A stretch of DNA of 64,000 nt from positions 490,807-554,806 of the forward strand of contig JADCRB010000023.1 in assembly GCA_021464245.1 (NCBI GenBank), in the 5' to 3' direction. The DNA is from Carallia brachiata. Its lineage: Eukaryota; Streptophyta; Magnoliopsida; Malpighiales; Rhizophoraceae. The position numbers were made by a program, and so were the translations under genes. Numbering within the stretch: position 1 is the first letter of the stretch; each line of letters opens with the position of its first letter. Below, piece after piece: positions 49,556-61,555 of this stretch. A model generated the notes under the pieces. It saw only the letters and a list, made by a program, of their open reading frames with translations. It searched no databases and was not told the DNA's origin.

Positions 49556-51430
49556 CTATGAAAGGATGCAGCATTCGTCAACCTCCGCTTTGATATGTCT
49601 CAGCAGCTCCTCCTTGTACTCCTTAAACGTCCCCGGGAAAGTTGTCACAGTTCCAGCTTCCACGACCCAGATTTTGCTTCTTTCTTCATCCTCACAAAGG
49701 TGAGAAATAAGCCTATAATCATGACTGACCAATACGACTCCGCCAGTGAACTCGTCTAGCAGCACATCAGCCAGAGCGTCTAATTCTGCATGTCTAAATG
49801 AATGGTTGGCTCGTCCAACAGCAATACGTGTGGTTTCGACATGGCAATTGAAGTAAAGAGGACCCGAGCCTTTTGACCTCCGGACAATCTGGAAATTGGA
49901 GTAAGATGATTGTGGCTGGGGAGTCCAAATTTCCCAAGCTTGGCACGAACTGCTTCCTGCTTGCTTAGACATAGTCCCTCTTGATCTTCATCCGGATGAA
50001 GACGAAGAAGATATTGAACTGGAGTTTCGTTCCTGAGCAACAGGTCCACAAAGTGCTGCGACTACCTCCCAATCGTCAAATTTGGGCTCCTTATTATCTC
50101 ACCCTCGGTTGGAAACAAATCCCCAGCAAGAAGATTCAGAAGAGTAGATTTACCAGCTCCACTGGGGCCAACAATAGCAACACGATTTCCGGTATCAATG
50201 CCCACTTCAACACTTAAGAGTTTGAAATCCTCCTTTTGGTTGGGATAAGTAAAGCTCACCTCGATGAGCTGCAGGAGTGGTGTAGGTTTGGGAAAATGGA
50301 AGTCTTCCACACTGTAATCCTTCCAGTTCTTTGGAGCTTCTTGTATGGGTTCCCCTTCCTCAACCTTGCTTTTCGTTGCTTCCTTTGTAGGAAGCAACTT
50401 TGCATCATCTTTAACCTTCTTCCGCTGACCACGGCTCCCCAACCGTTTTTTAGCAGCTTTCATCTGTCTATCATAAATCTCAAACTTCTTATAAATCTCT
50501 TTGCGACGCCTCTCATAAAGGCTTTCAAGATCGTCAAAGTTGCCAGGGTAGGAATGGAGCTTGAGGTCACGGAGGTGGATAATTTCAGTTCAGACTGCGT
50601 TAAGGAAATCCCGATCACGAGAGACAACAACAAGAGTCTTCTTCCACCTGCGAAGGTACTCCTCTAACCAGAGAACAGCCCTAAGGTCAAGGTGATTAGT
50701 GGGTTCATCCAACAGTAAGAGAGTTGGCCGTACAAAAAGTGCCCCAGCCAATGAAATTCTCATCCTCCAGCCTCCACTAAATGACCGTGCAGGACGGCCC
50801 TGCATCTCCTTGCTGAACCCCAACCCAGCAAGAATCTTTGAAGCCACAGCCTCGGCAGCATCAGACCCCAAGATATGCAACTTCTCATACAATTCAGCAT
50901 GTTTTTCTCCGGCATCATCGCCATTTACATCATAAGAAGATGAATTCTGCAAAGACGCAACTTCTTGTCGGACTCTGGTCGGCTCTTCAGTAGCTGCAAC
51001 AACTGCTTCCAGAGCAGTTTTATTATCCCAAGGCCCAACCACCACTTGTCCAACCAGAAGTACATCAATATTTTCTGGTACTGGAAGCTTGAGTTTCCTT
51101 CTCCATTGGGCCCAACCAAACCATACCTCTTTCCATGAGATATCTTCAACCATGTATTCTTTACAACTTCGTTACCCCGTGCTGAGACAGAGAAATTATC
51201 AATCACTAATATATCTTCGATATTTGCATCCGCTAATTCATCTTCTCCTTCGACAACTGGAGGAGTCCGACTATCACCAATAACAACAATGAAAGCATCC
51301 TTAAGAGCCTCTCTCTTGGCCAGCTCTGCAAGATAAGCAGCACGCACGTCGTCCATTTTTTTTCTCGTTTCTTCAGTTCTTTGTCAGTCACAGAGATTTC
51401 AAGCGACGTTGGTTCTTCCATCTGCTTCCT
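49556..51430 (-). pseudogene. Decayed ABCF4 (GCN4)-type ABC ATPase copy
   Basis: ABCF proteins are soluble twin-ATPase proteins linked to translation control. This copy, read from 51430 downward, matches plant ABCF4 from about residue 95 (SLEISVTDKELKKRE) to the C terminus (WVVEAGTVTTFPGTFKEY...IKAEVDE), with no introns. Lesions seen: a frame change at the A-run near 51356; loss of the first Walker A core, with GPNGEG joining directly to the segment beginning KLKLPVPENIDVLL; a TGA where the family has Cys after DFLNAV (50590-50592); a frame change near 50062 after NLTIGR; and a stop plus frame change near 49780. Still readable are the first signature (FSGGWRMR) and Walker B (LLLDEPTNHLD), and the second Walker A (GPSGAGKST), signature (LSGGQKAR) and Walker B-like LLLDEPTIHLD. 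5' truncation and lack of introns fit retroposition, but no 3' poly(A) tail was found. Confidence 0.93.
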
Positions 51431-51608
51431 ATTCTACTGTATTTTATTTCTTTGTTTTGGAAATTTTAACTGCCCAATTAGAAATTAATTAGTCTCTATT
51501 CAACTTTCTTATCCTTCCAAAAATTAGCACAACGCAATCCAAGCACGAAAGCAATAATTAATAGAGCACTAATGGGTATTTTAAATTTTAGGTCCGTTTG
51601 AAATGAAT

Positions 51609-51648
51609 TTTATTTTTTATTTTTTATTTTTTATTTTTTATTTATTTT
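51609..51648. repeat. (TTTTTTA)n minisatellite
   Basis: Five to six near-identical units of T6-A or T5-A give a 40-base tract, beside a longer AT-rich patch. Confidence 0.85.
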
Positions 51649-51779
51649 TTACAAAAAAAATAAAAAATATATTTAGTATTGATTTTATTTTTTATTTTTT
51701 TGTTAAAAAGTTAAAAGTGCTTTCCAGAGAAAAAAAATAAATTAAGAAAATAATAAAACTTAAATTTTCAATTTTATTT

Positions 51780-52780
51780 TTCACTTTTTTTTCTATACTT
51801 TCTTTCACAATATTTTCTTTCTTTATCTACCTTTTTTATCATATCTCTCTTTACTCGTTCTCTCTCTATCCCTCTATATTTTTTCTCTCACTATTCTTTC
51901 TCTCTCTACTCATTCTCTCTCTAACCTCTTTCTTCCTTTTCTATCTCTACCATTCTCTCTCTACCCTCTCTCTCCTTTTTCTATCTCTACCATTCTCTCT
52001 CTACCATCTCTCTCTCTTTTCTCTCTCTACTCATTCTTTCTCTATCATCTTTCTCCTTTTTCTCTTTCTACCATTTTCTCTACTAATTCTCCCTCTACCC
52101 ACTCTCTCTCTCTCCCTCCTTTTTCTCCCTTAACCATTCTCTCTATACTCTCTCTCTCTCTCATTTTTCTTTCTCTACCATTCTCTCTTTTTTTTCTTGC
52201 TCTATCATTCTCTTTGCTCGTTCTCTCTCTACCCTCTCTCTCTCTCTCTTTTCTCTCTACCATTCTCTCTATACCCAGATTCTCTCTCCTTTCTATCTAC
52301 TCACATTCTCTCTCATTTTTCTCGCTCTACTATTATCTCACTACCCTCTCTCTCTCTCCTTTTTCTCTCTCTATTCATTCTCTCTCTACCCAGACTCTCT
52401 CTCTTTTTTCTTATTTTACCATTCTCTCTACTCATTCTCTCTCTACCCTCTCTCTCTCTCTCATTTTTCTCTCTCTACCATTCTCTTTACTCGTTCTTTC
52501 TCTACACTCTCTCTCTTTTCTCTCTCTGTCATTTTCTCTACTCATTCTCTCTCTACCCTCTCTCTCTCACATTTTTCTCTCTCAACTATTCTATTTACTC
52601 ATTTTTTCTCAACCCTTTCTCTTTCTGTCATTCTCTCTACTCATTATCTTTCTTTTCTCTTTCTCTCTCTTTTTTCTCTCTCTACTCATTCTCTCTCTAC
52701 CCTCTCTCTCTCTTCCCCCTCCCATTTTTCTCTCTATATTTATACTCTTTTTACCGTTTCTCTCACTATCCTTTTTCTAT
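51780..52780. repeat. ~1 kb polypyrimidine (CT-rich) satellite
   Basis: The plus strand is almost only C and T, with scattered A, over about 1 kb. It consists of imperfect units of the kind ctctctctaccattctctcta and tactcattctctctct. Unit borders drift, so it is a degenerate minisatellite rather than a pure dinucleotide run. Long Ser/Leu frames on the plus strand and Arg/Glu frames on the minus strand are translation by-products. Confidence 0.92.
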
Positions 52781-53631
52781 ATATTTTTTATTCCTATAGA
52801 AAAAAAATTGACAGCAATAAATACAAAAATTCAGCAAACAGTAAAGACAAAAAACAGAAATAAAAATCTGACAGCGTCTCCGTTTGGAAACCTTTAGTGT
52901 TCTGATTAAAATTAAAATTGATAATTTTGAAATAAAATTAATAATTTTTAAATTGTAAAAATAATAACTGTTAATTTTTATTTCAAAAATTATCAATCTT
53001 ATTTTAAAATTTTCAATCGTACTTTCAATTAAAACACCAATCAAAATATCTATACTCAACACACTAAAATGAGAATAGTGGCCTTACAACATAACAATGA
53101 GAATAAATGGAAAAAATCTCCTGTACACATATGCTTAAATATATTAGTGGACCCACAATTAGTGCACCAGAAAATTATTGTATATAGATTGAATCGCAAC
53201 AGTGGAAGAAATTTGTCGAGACCTTAATAAACATAAGCATGAAATCTTATTGAAGAACTAAAATAACAAATTGAAAGATTAAAACCAAAGAAGACGAATA
53301 GCTTACTTGAGAGGGAGAAGCATTGCTTTTTTTGCTGTTTCTTTCAAATAAAACTATTGGGACTCTAAAATAGATGAAGAGACGGCTACAAAAGTATCTT
53401 GACAAAAAAAATAATGGAGAAATATCTACTAATTTGTATCATTTTCAAGACTAAGGAGACTACTAAAGAAGAATTAGTTGTATCTTAACTAAAAAAAGCA
53501 ATAGATAACAAACAACATAGGAGAAAAAAATTAATGAAAAAGTATCTACTAATTTTGTATTTTTTCTATGGGAGTTTTTGTTTTTCCCTTTTAAGAAAAT
53601 TTAAAAGTAAATTTGAAAAATCACAATTTCT

Positions 53632-54190
53632 TGTTCCCAAAGCTCGTGTAGTTTCTTTGGGCCTAGCAGGCCCAAAATCCGTGATTTCCAGAATCTACAG
53701 TTTCGGGGTTCTTAATATGGTCCAAAAACTCCAATCTTCTCTTTTTGGGCTGGCTATTTATTTCTACTTCCGCTTTCGATGTTACTCGTGTATACAAGCA
53801 ATAATTCATGCTTTTCCACCAGAGGAAGGTGCTTTTGACCAAAAAAAAAAGCAATAATTCATGCTCAATAAAATAAAAAAATAAGAATAATAAAATAATA
53901 AAATAATTGATGTGCAACTGCGCACACAAATTCTTTTTTTTTTTTAATGTTTTTATTCTGTTTAGTATTAATTTCCATCCAAGTGGGGTATATGGATATT
54001 TATCTGTGTCCATCAAAAAGAATTGAAAAAAAAAAGATATTTCTCCAACAATGCTTCAAGTACATTCTTGATATATTTTGGACACGTTTAAAATATTTTT
54101 GTAATTTCAACAACAAAATTTAAACCTAACCAAAGGTTACAAATTCCACATTTTATATTTATATTTGTAAACAACATAATAATACATATT
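53632..54190 (+). repeat. Copy B of a ~0.5 kb direct repeat
   Basis: Partner of the copy at 47978-48455, same orientation, ~5.65 kb away. It differs by indels, including an insert at about 53790-53930. Between the two copies lie the ABCF4 pseudogene and the polypyrimidine satellite. Confidence 0.8.
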
Positions 54191-54199
54191 GATGTGCAT

Positions 54200-57100
54200 A
54201 TTTATAATAATACATATTGAACAATAATTATTTGAACTTATTTTCAACCTTTCTATTAAAACTATAGAAATATATAAGAATCACATAATAAATTTAAGGA
54301 GTTGGTAAAACATTAAAAAAAGGACATAAGATAAATTTTTTTTATATATGATATAATTGTGTAATAACCATACCATGATGCCCATGTCCTTATTTTTTCA
54401 AAATTAATGCAGTGCAATATCTGTGTCGGTGTATCGGTACCCATTCTTCATCACCGTTGAATCATACTCGTACATTTTGGCAAAGGCGAAACAGAGAAGA
54501 AAGAGGAAGTCAACAATTACTCTTTATAAAAATTTTGGTGATTTTATTTAAATTGTTTTAAAATAATAATAAAGTAATATAAATTATTAAATAATTAAAT
54601 TTATATTTAAAATTTAATAAAATTTTAAATGTTATTAAAGAAGATTATATTATTATTTTTGATTATTTATTTAAAATTATGTACCATATTTTTTTTTTCT
54701 GTTTAGTAAAGAAAACAATATATATACTTGGGAATGAATGTACTTGCTTGCCGTCCTCCTATCCTACAATATATATTCAATTCAGTTCAATAATTGCACA
54801 TAGAAGAACATATGCTTTCCTTGTACATCATGCCTGCCCTAGTCTTTTCAAATCACTCACATCCAGCTGTATGTGTAAAAGCCAACATTAATGACTTCCT
54901 CCATAGTTTGCTTTCTAGTTCTACTCTCTTGCAAAGCTAGCTTCCCATCCCAGCCGGCCAGCTCGTTATATATTGACCAATATAGCACGTACGTATTGCG
55001 TGCATGCGATGGCGCCGTGTTGATTTGTACCCTTTGAGAAGCAAAACAAGAAATCGAAGCTTGGTCGTCCCATGATTTTTCGGAATCATAAAAAGCAATA
55101 ACTTTTTATTTCCTGCACAAGTTAAAATTACATTTTGTCTCCACCAAAAGAGAAGCGAAAACTGATATTGTCTTGTACGCTAGCAAAAACCTCTTTTAAT
55201 TTGTCTGATTTATTCTTTTAATTAATGAAATTTTACTTTAATTTTGAAAAGATAAATTTATTATGCGACGAATCTAACGAACAAAGGAAAAGGGATAGAC
55301 ACAATTTCTTCATTTAATTAATTAATATTATTATAATTATGCATAAATGCAGGATGCATTTTTTTTAATTGACTTTGACTGGGTTTGAACTCAGAAAGTA
55401 TAGGCTAAGGTTGTCAGAACCGGATCGGTTATTGAACCGGAAACATTAGTGGGTCAAGGTTCAATCGGTTCAACCGGTCAAACCGGTGGTTGAACCGGTA
55501 TTTAATAATATATATATTTATAAATGTAATTAAAAGAATAATATTTATAAATAATGATTAAATATTCATTTTTTTAGTTTTAAGGATTAAATTGGAAAAT
55601 TTGATTAAGTTTTGGACTAAATTGAAATTTTAAGTATAGTTAAAGATCAAATTATAATTTATAAATTTTTGGTTCAATTCTAAACCGGTCCGACCGGTCT
55701 GATTTTTGACTGATTTTTACCGATTTTGACCGGTTTTTGACCGGTCCGGTCAGCCCTCCCTTTTTATGCCTAAATCGGACCGGACTTATGACCGGTCACC
55801 GGTCCAACCGGTTGAACCGGCCGGTCCGGTCCGATTTTGATTACACTGGTACAGGCAACTCCATTAAAAAAAAAAAAAAAAGTCATGCATGAGTCGAAGC
55901 GGGCAACACTAAGATTCTACACTAGGAACAAGAAATTACCATCCACTTCCAACTAGTTGACCCCCAATGTTTGAGTACATCAAGGTGGTATTCAAAAGCT
56001 CAAAATGGGCACAAAAATCTTCACGTTGCCTTACAATTTCTTGGCCTTTTAACCCCTGTCGTCTCTCGTTTCATCTGAATGGTAAAACCGCTTTGGTGAA
56101 GCAAGAAACGAAAACAACCTTTATTGCCCCATACGCGTGGGGTCCATATATAGTGAGTTTTACCCAATAAAATAAACAATGTTATCGTCCCAACCTCACC
56201 ACATTTGCATTTGTACGTATTGACAGGCTGAAATGTTTTGTCCTGTTAAACATTAGGTATAGTCTAGTAATCATTAAATTCTGAGATTAGAAGATTTCGC
56301 TTGTAATAGATAAAACCTCCTCCCAATTAGAAAGAGAAAAGAAAAGAAATGTTTGGTTCTGAGGTCATATTTTTTAGAAAATGACAAGGAAAAAAAAAAA
56401 GAAGAAGACAGAAAAAGAAAAGAATCTTGGTGCATTTTTTGAATCTGATCCCGCCTTTGGAGCCCTGGAGTCAAAGTTGTTGGGCTACATGGGCCTAGTT
56501 CCAGAATACAATACATTGTATGTATATATATATATATATACCAGACTAATTAATTTCACTTTTGTGCAATCGATCCATTATGTACGTTCAATCGGTCCAA
56601 GCTCCTATAAAATTGATGTGTAATTATGCAAATTAACCATCTAAATCCCGTGATGAAGTTTCAAGCGTTAGTTAGAAAGTTGCAAATAGAGACATGCATG
56701 TTCCAGAAATCAGCCTCTTCGAACTAATGGTCAAGCCATATATATATATGGTGTTTGATCCCTCATCAACTAGAACTCGACTAAAACCATGCATATTCTC
56801 ACGTCAGTTTTTACATCTATTAAGACTAATTCTTTCACTTGGCGATTGTGAAGCTTCAAGTAACAATGGTTGACCAAAAAAATGGAGATCCTCTTTTTTA
56901 CCAATTGAACTAATTTTTGTTAGTTGTACAAGTTTTAATGTAATTAGTATCAAATTAATAAATACAGCAAATACAACACATTGCCGTTGCCAGCCACCAG
57001 CCATGTGGTTCGGTGTAGAAGTGTAGGGCCCGTTAAATAGTAGATTGTAATGTAGCAACTTTTTTATTTTAAACCACACAATAGATCTAAAGTTATCATA

Positions 57101-58376
57101 TAAGAAGGTGAGGTTTCGAATCTCTCCACTATTTTGATGGAGGCACCCTACTTCTACCAACGCGGCTAACCCGCATTCTCATTACTATCATTTATATGCG
57201 ATAAATTTCGCTTTTGCTTAATTAGAGTTCTAGGAGACCACCACAAGCTATTTTCAAAGCACTTTGTCTCCCTTCTCAATAATACCGGGTTAACAATAAA
57301 GCTGCTCGCAGGGAATTAAGGATGTGTGATTCTATATATTTTTCTTTGATAGATTGATTCTATTAAACTAAAAAATATAATACATGCGTTCGAGGCACTA
57401 TATATAAAAACCTTGGCCTTCGAAAAAATTCGTCGAATGGGTATACATGTATATATGTAAGAACGCGTTGTTGGTGTGGGCGCATCTAAAAATCTATGTG
57501 GTGAGACAAACGTCGGATTATTTGTAGGGGAGCATCGGATGGACCAGGGGAAGATCAGGAGCACTAATAAACAGATGGGAATATTCCCACTACCCAGCCT
57601 TTTATAAGGCTTAAACTAGTTTGGATTTCTAGGAATCTCCTTTATCACAGGAGATGAACATTGACACTCTTTGATTTGCTCACCATCATTAATGAGTGAA
57701 TCGAATGGTTAAGAAGGTGCAAAAAGAATTGTTTGTGGCCGCATTTTAATGATCCAAACCTAACCAATGGGTAGACTTATGTAGGGATCCGCCGCGGACC
57801 GCGGTGATGATGCGTACGTGGCATGTGGGTGATTAACTGGGTGGGTATCTTCATTGGCTCAGAAAAACTGGATGGGCATCAAATATCGATTATTCTATTC
57901 TATATGTCAAATATACGATGGAGGAATTAATTAATAGTTGAATAATGCTATTCATCCCAATTTATATCATGAATTCTATTAAATAATATTAAATGGAAAA
58001 TTAATTTAAATTAAATTGAAACAAATTATATTTAATATTTTTTTATTTCATCTTTTTTTTATAAGTATATTTATAACGTCTAATTATGATATTCGGTCGG
58101 ATGAATATCATTACTCTTAATAATAATAACTTGCAACAACAATACTCATACTCTGAAGACAAAAAAAGAGAAATAGAAAGAAGAAAACAGTATGCATAGG
58201 ACACAAATTTATGGACAAACAAAATGAATAAAAAATTTGTCTTATCTTATGTAAATTGTAGGATAATATTTTATGAGATGACAAGAATTCCTAGTCAAAT
58301 ATGTGTAAATTTAAAAAAATCTATTTTTATGTCAATAGGACAAATTCTTTACTAATTTTGTTTGTTCATAAATCTT

Positions 58377-58416
<40 letters not shown>

Positions 58417-61400
58417 GTAGCTTGATAGATGAGACAGAAAGACTATTGGTCCAACAAAACACAGGGCCAGGAGGTTACGTCTGAATCAAATACAAAGACG
58501 GGTGGGGTGGGGGGGATGAAATGTATCTTTTTCCAATAAATAGAGAGTGAGTACTGATATAAAGAAAAGAAAAAAAATAATATACATTGATGGCTCGCTG
58601 CTGTTGCTTGGGCTGATTCTATATATATCATGTCATGCGTGCATGCACCAACTCTAACTCTATGGCATTGGCTACCATATAGCCTCAGTCAGTCTTAAAT
58701 ATAACTCCAACACGCAAAGCTAAAAGCTCTCTCTCTCTCTCTCTCTCTCTATGAATTGTTTGATGTGCCTTTCATCAGTTTCTCCTTCTCTTGCTATGCG
58801 TGGCCATCACTCCCACTTGTGACCATCTTATCATTGTCAGCTACCCCAAGGGAAGCCAAAAATAATCCCCAATAAACAAACCCCAAAAAAAAGAACAAGA
58901 CATTGTAGCCGTTCCTGATTTCTCTCTACCGCCTTTACTTAGTTACTTGGAATCATCGCGACGTGCAATGCCACCAATATCCTTTGCCGGCAAGCAGCAG
59001 TGTATTGGTGACTTTTTACCATACGCTGTAATCTCAGCTCTCCAATACACGTATCAATTATTTGTTTATCAATTAAGTGTCGCCCATCTTGCCCATCAAT
59101 TACATATTTTTCAAATACTATATATTTATTTAGAGTAAATGCTCATGACCATACAAAACAGCACTATTTTAGGAATACTTCATTAGGAAAAAAATTTTTG
59201 AATGTTTTTTTAAAATTAAAATTTAAAGTAATATTAAATATATTTAAAATTTATTTTTTTAAACAGAATAGGGCTAGAATACTAGTACTATATAGCTGCA
59301 CTCATTTATTTATAGAGCGCCAATATATATCCACATTTTTTATGTCCCAATTGATGGTTGAAATGCAATAAAATTGATAATTTTTTAAATAAAATGAAAA
59401 TTTATATAACAAAAATTAAAAATTTTTATTTTTTATTACAAGTATTATTAATTTTATTACACAAATTATATTATTGTTTCATTTAAAACAACAATCGGGA
59501 CACCCTGCGTGCATGCGGCCCTATTGTGCCCGTGCATGAGACAGCGAGAGACAGAATCTAAATATGGGACGACTAGCTACTAATTTACAAAGACATACAT
59601 AAGTTTTTTTTTGTTTCTTATCGTGGGAAGCCATTAACGACTGAGGAGAGACATGCATTTGGGTGCGAGAGAGAAATAATAATAATGGAGATGTTATAAG
59701 ACCACAGCCACGGGACACGAGGAGATCCTTTTGCTTTTTTCTCATTTATTTTTTTTATAAATGTTCTCTCAAATAAATAAATATGAGTTAAGTACAGGTA
59801 CGAGAGATCCCCCCACCCCCTAAACAAAAGCCAACAAGTTTTTCATATTTATGTGTAGTCTCAGTTCTCTCTCTCACAAGAAAGGAGGAAAGGAGGCAAG
59901 GTGTCATGAAAAGTTTGATCTTTGAAAATATCGATGGCTTTGTTGAGGGGACAGAGGCCAGAAATTAGGGTAGTTAATAGTGCGATGTGAAAGACAGAAA
60001 TAGGTGCATACGGATGCTTAGTGCAGAAAACAAGAAACCCTCTCGTGCATCCACTCTTGATAAAGCACAGCATTTATGAAGCAGACATGAGAATTTTGGG
60101 GAACAAGAATGGCCTGGCCTCAAAATTCGCTTCTTTCAGTGCTGCTTTCAAAGGTAAAAAAGAGAACATTATGGAATATTGGAATCAATCAAGCAAAAAA
60201 AAAACAAAATTAAAATAAAATAAGAGAGAACAAGAAGACAAGAGAGCATTGATTATCAGCAAAAGGGAGTGTTGATCAATGAAGCGTAGCATTAACAGCA
60301 TCTAAAATAAAGCGTAGCATTAATCTTCTTAAATAAAATTTATAAGAAAATCAGTCATATTAATCATTCGTAGATACTTGTTATTTTTGTTCTTTTTGTT
60401 TTTAGTTTAGCTCACTTATTTATTTTATACTACATGAATTTTATTTTATTAATTTTTATTTTAAATAAATTTTATTTATTATATGATATAAGATTATAAA
60501 TAAATTATACTTAAAAAAAAGTAAGTTAAACTAAAAATCTTCAAAAAAAAAAAAAAAAAACGAGGTTACATCTAAACTATAATCTAGCTAGCATATCTAA
60601 GCAAAACAAAAGATAATGCTTCAAAATTTAAGTGGAAACATCTAATTTCACTCAGTGTGTTGGGCACCGCAGTTGCTGAAGAGGATGCTTTCAATTAAGA
60701 GAATCAATTAAGAAAAGTGTGCATGACAATTGACATGTGGAGGGAAGACTACTAATTGAAGGAGACATAGGGAGACAAAGTACGGCAACGTGTCCTAGAG
60801 TATTTAAACCCTAGTAAACTACTAGATAATGGGTTGTTTCAGGCCCCCGAGAATCAATTGTAAGGAGGAAATGAGGGAGACCGTGGCAATGGCCGTTGCT
60901 GATTATAACTTTCAAAGACCTCTCATGTTTCGTCCAAATCTCACATGTTCACCACTTCTTCAAGTCAGAGATACTTTACTATACTGGATGAACCAACCCC
61001 ATGAAGCATCCCTGCAACCTATGCCACTCCTTATTCGGAATTCTATTCCCTAACAGTTACAAATAATTCACAATTAACGCTGCACAGTCGTAGGGAGCAA
61101 AGGAGAATTAATTCCCATCAAGTTAACCATACATTACACGATCGATGTGGAACTTACTCTTTTGATATGTCGCTTGTGGATCATATATATATATATATAT
61201 AGTTCATAACAGCGAAGCAAATAAGCAAAAGAGCTCATCAACAAGAAGAATATATATGCAATTACTGATTACTATAGTATTCATTATGCTTGGGAAGTGG
61301 GATTTGGGAATTAAATCTTTGGGTAGAGGAACAATATAATATCATGAGCTACACATCAGGGCTAGGTATGCTTTTTTTTTTTTCTTTTTCCTTTAAAAAA

Positions 61401-61480
61401 AAGAAAAGATGAATGAAGTTATATCACAGGGCTTAGTTGGTTGCTGGGGTCTGATCACTCACTCTCATTCTCACTCTCAC
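54200..61480. other. Seven-kilobase gene-poor region
   Basis: AT-rich DNA downstream of the GRAS gene. It holds the CCGGTT repeat at 55409, (AT)n runs at about 56521-56540, 58381-58413 and 61182-61200, a (CT)n run at 58728-58751, and a box-B-like gaggtttcgaatctct at about 57109. No gene, tRNA or known microRNA was recognised. A 74-codon frame at 60829 has no support. Confidence 0.6.
55409..55855 (+). repeat. Second copy of the CCGGTT/GAACCG dispersed repeat
   Basis: Starts aaggttgtcagaaccggat and continues with dense gaaccgg, ccggttcaac and accggtcaaac motifs. It has an AT-rich core and ends with ccggttgaaccgg and ccggtccgattttgatta. Both ends are inverted with respect to each other through the ccggtt/aaccgg palindromes. 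It is the same family as the copy in the WD40 intron (4147-4917), opposite orientation. No coding capacity. Confidence 0.7.
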
Positions 61481-61485
61481 TTGAG

Positions 61486-61494
61486 ATACATACA

Positions 61495-61523
<29 letters not shown>
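61486..61523. repeat. (TACA)n microsatellite
   Basis: About nine TACA units just beyond the stop codon of the GRAS gene, presumably in its 3'UTR. Confidence 0.9.
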
Positions 61524-61525
<2 letters not shown>

Positions 61526-61555
61526 GTATATAATCTGGTAATTAAATGGTAATGA

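Noticed and set aside
52045..52799. Long Ser/Leu (plus) and Arg/Glu (minus) frames, up to 227 codons
   Set aside because: They are translations of the CT-rich satellite, which lacks stop codons because of its composition.
47978..54190. LTR retrotransposon bounded by the two direct repeats
   Set aside because: No gag-pol coding, primer binding site or polypurine tract next to the repeats. The interior holds an antisense ABCF4 copy and a satellite instead.
60829..61053. 74-codon frame beginning MGCFRPP on the plus strand
   Set aside because: No recognised domain, no splice or promoter support, and similar frames are expected by chance over 7 kb of gene-poor DNA.
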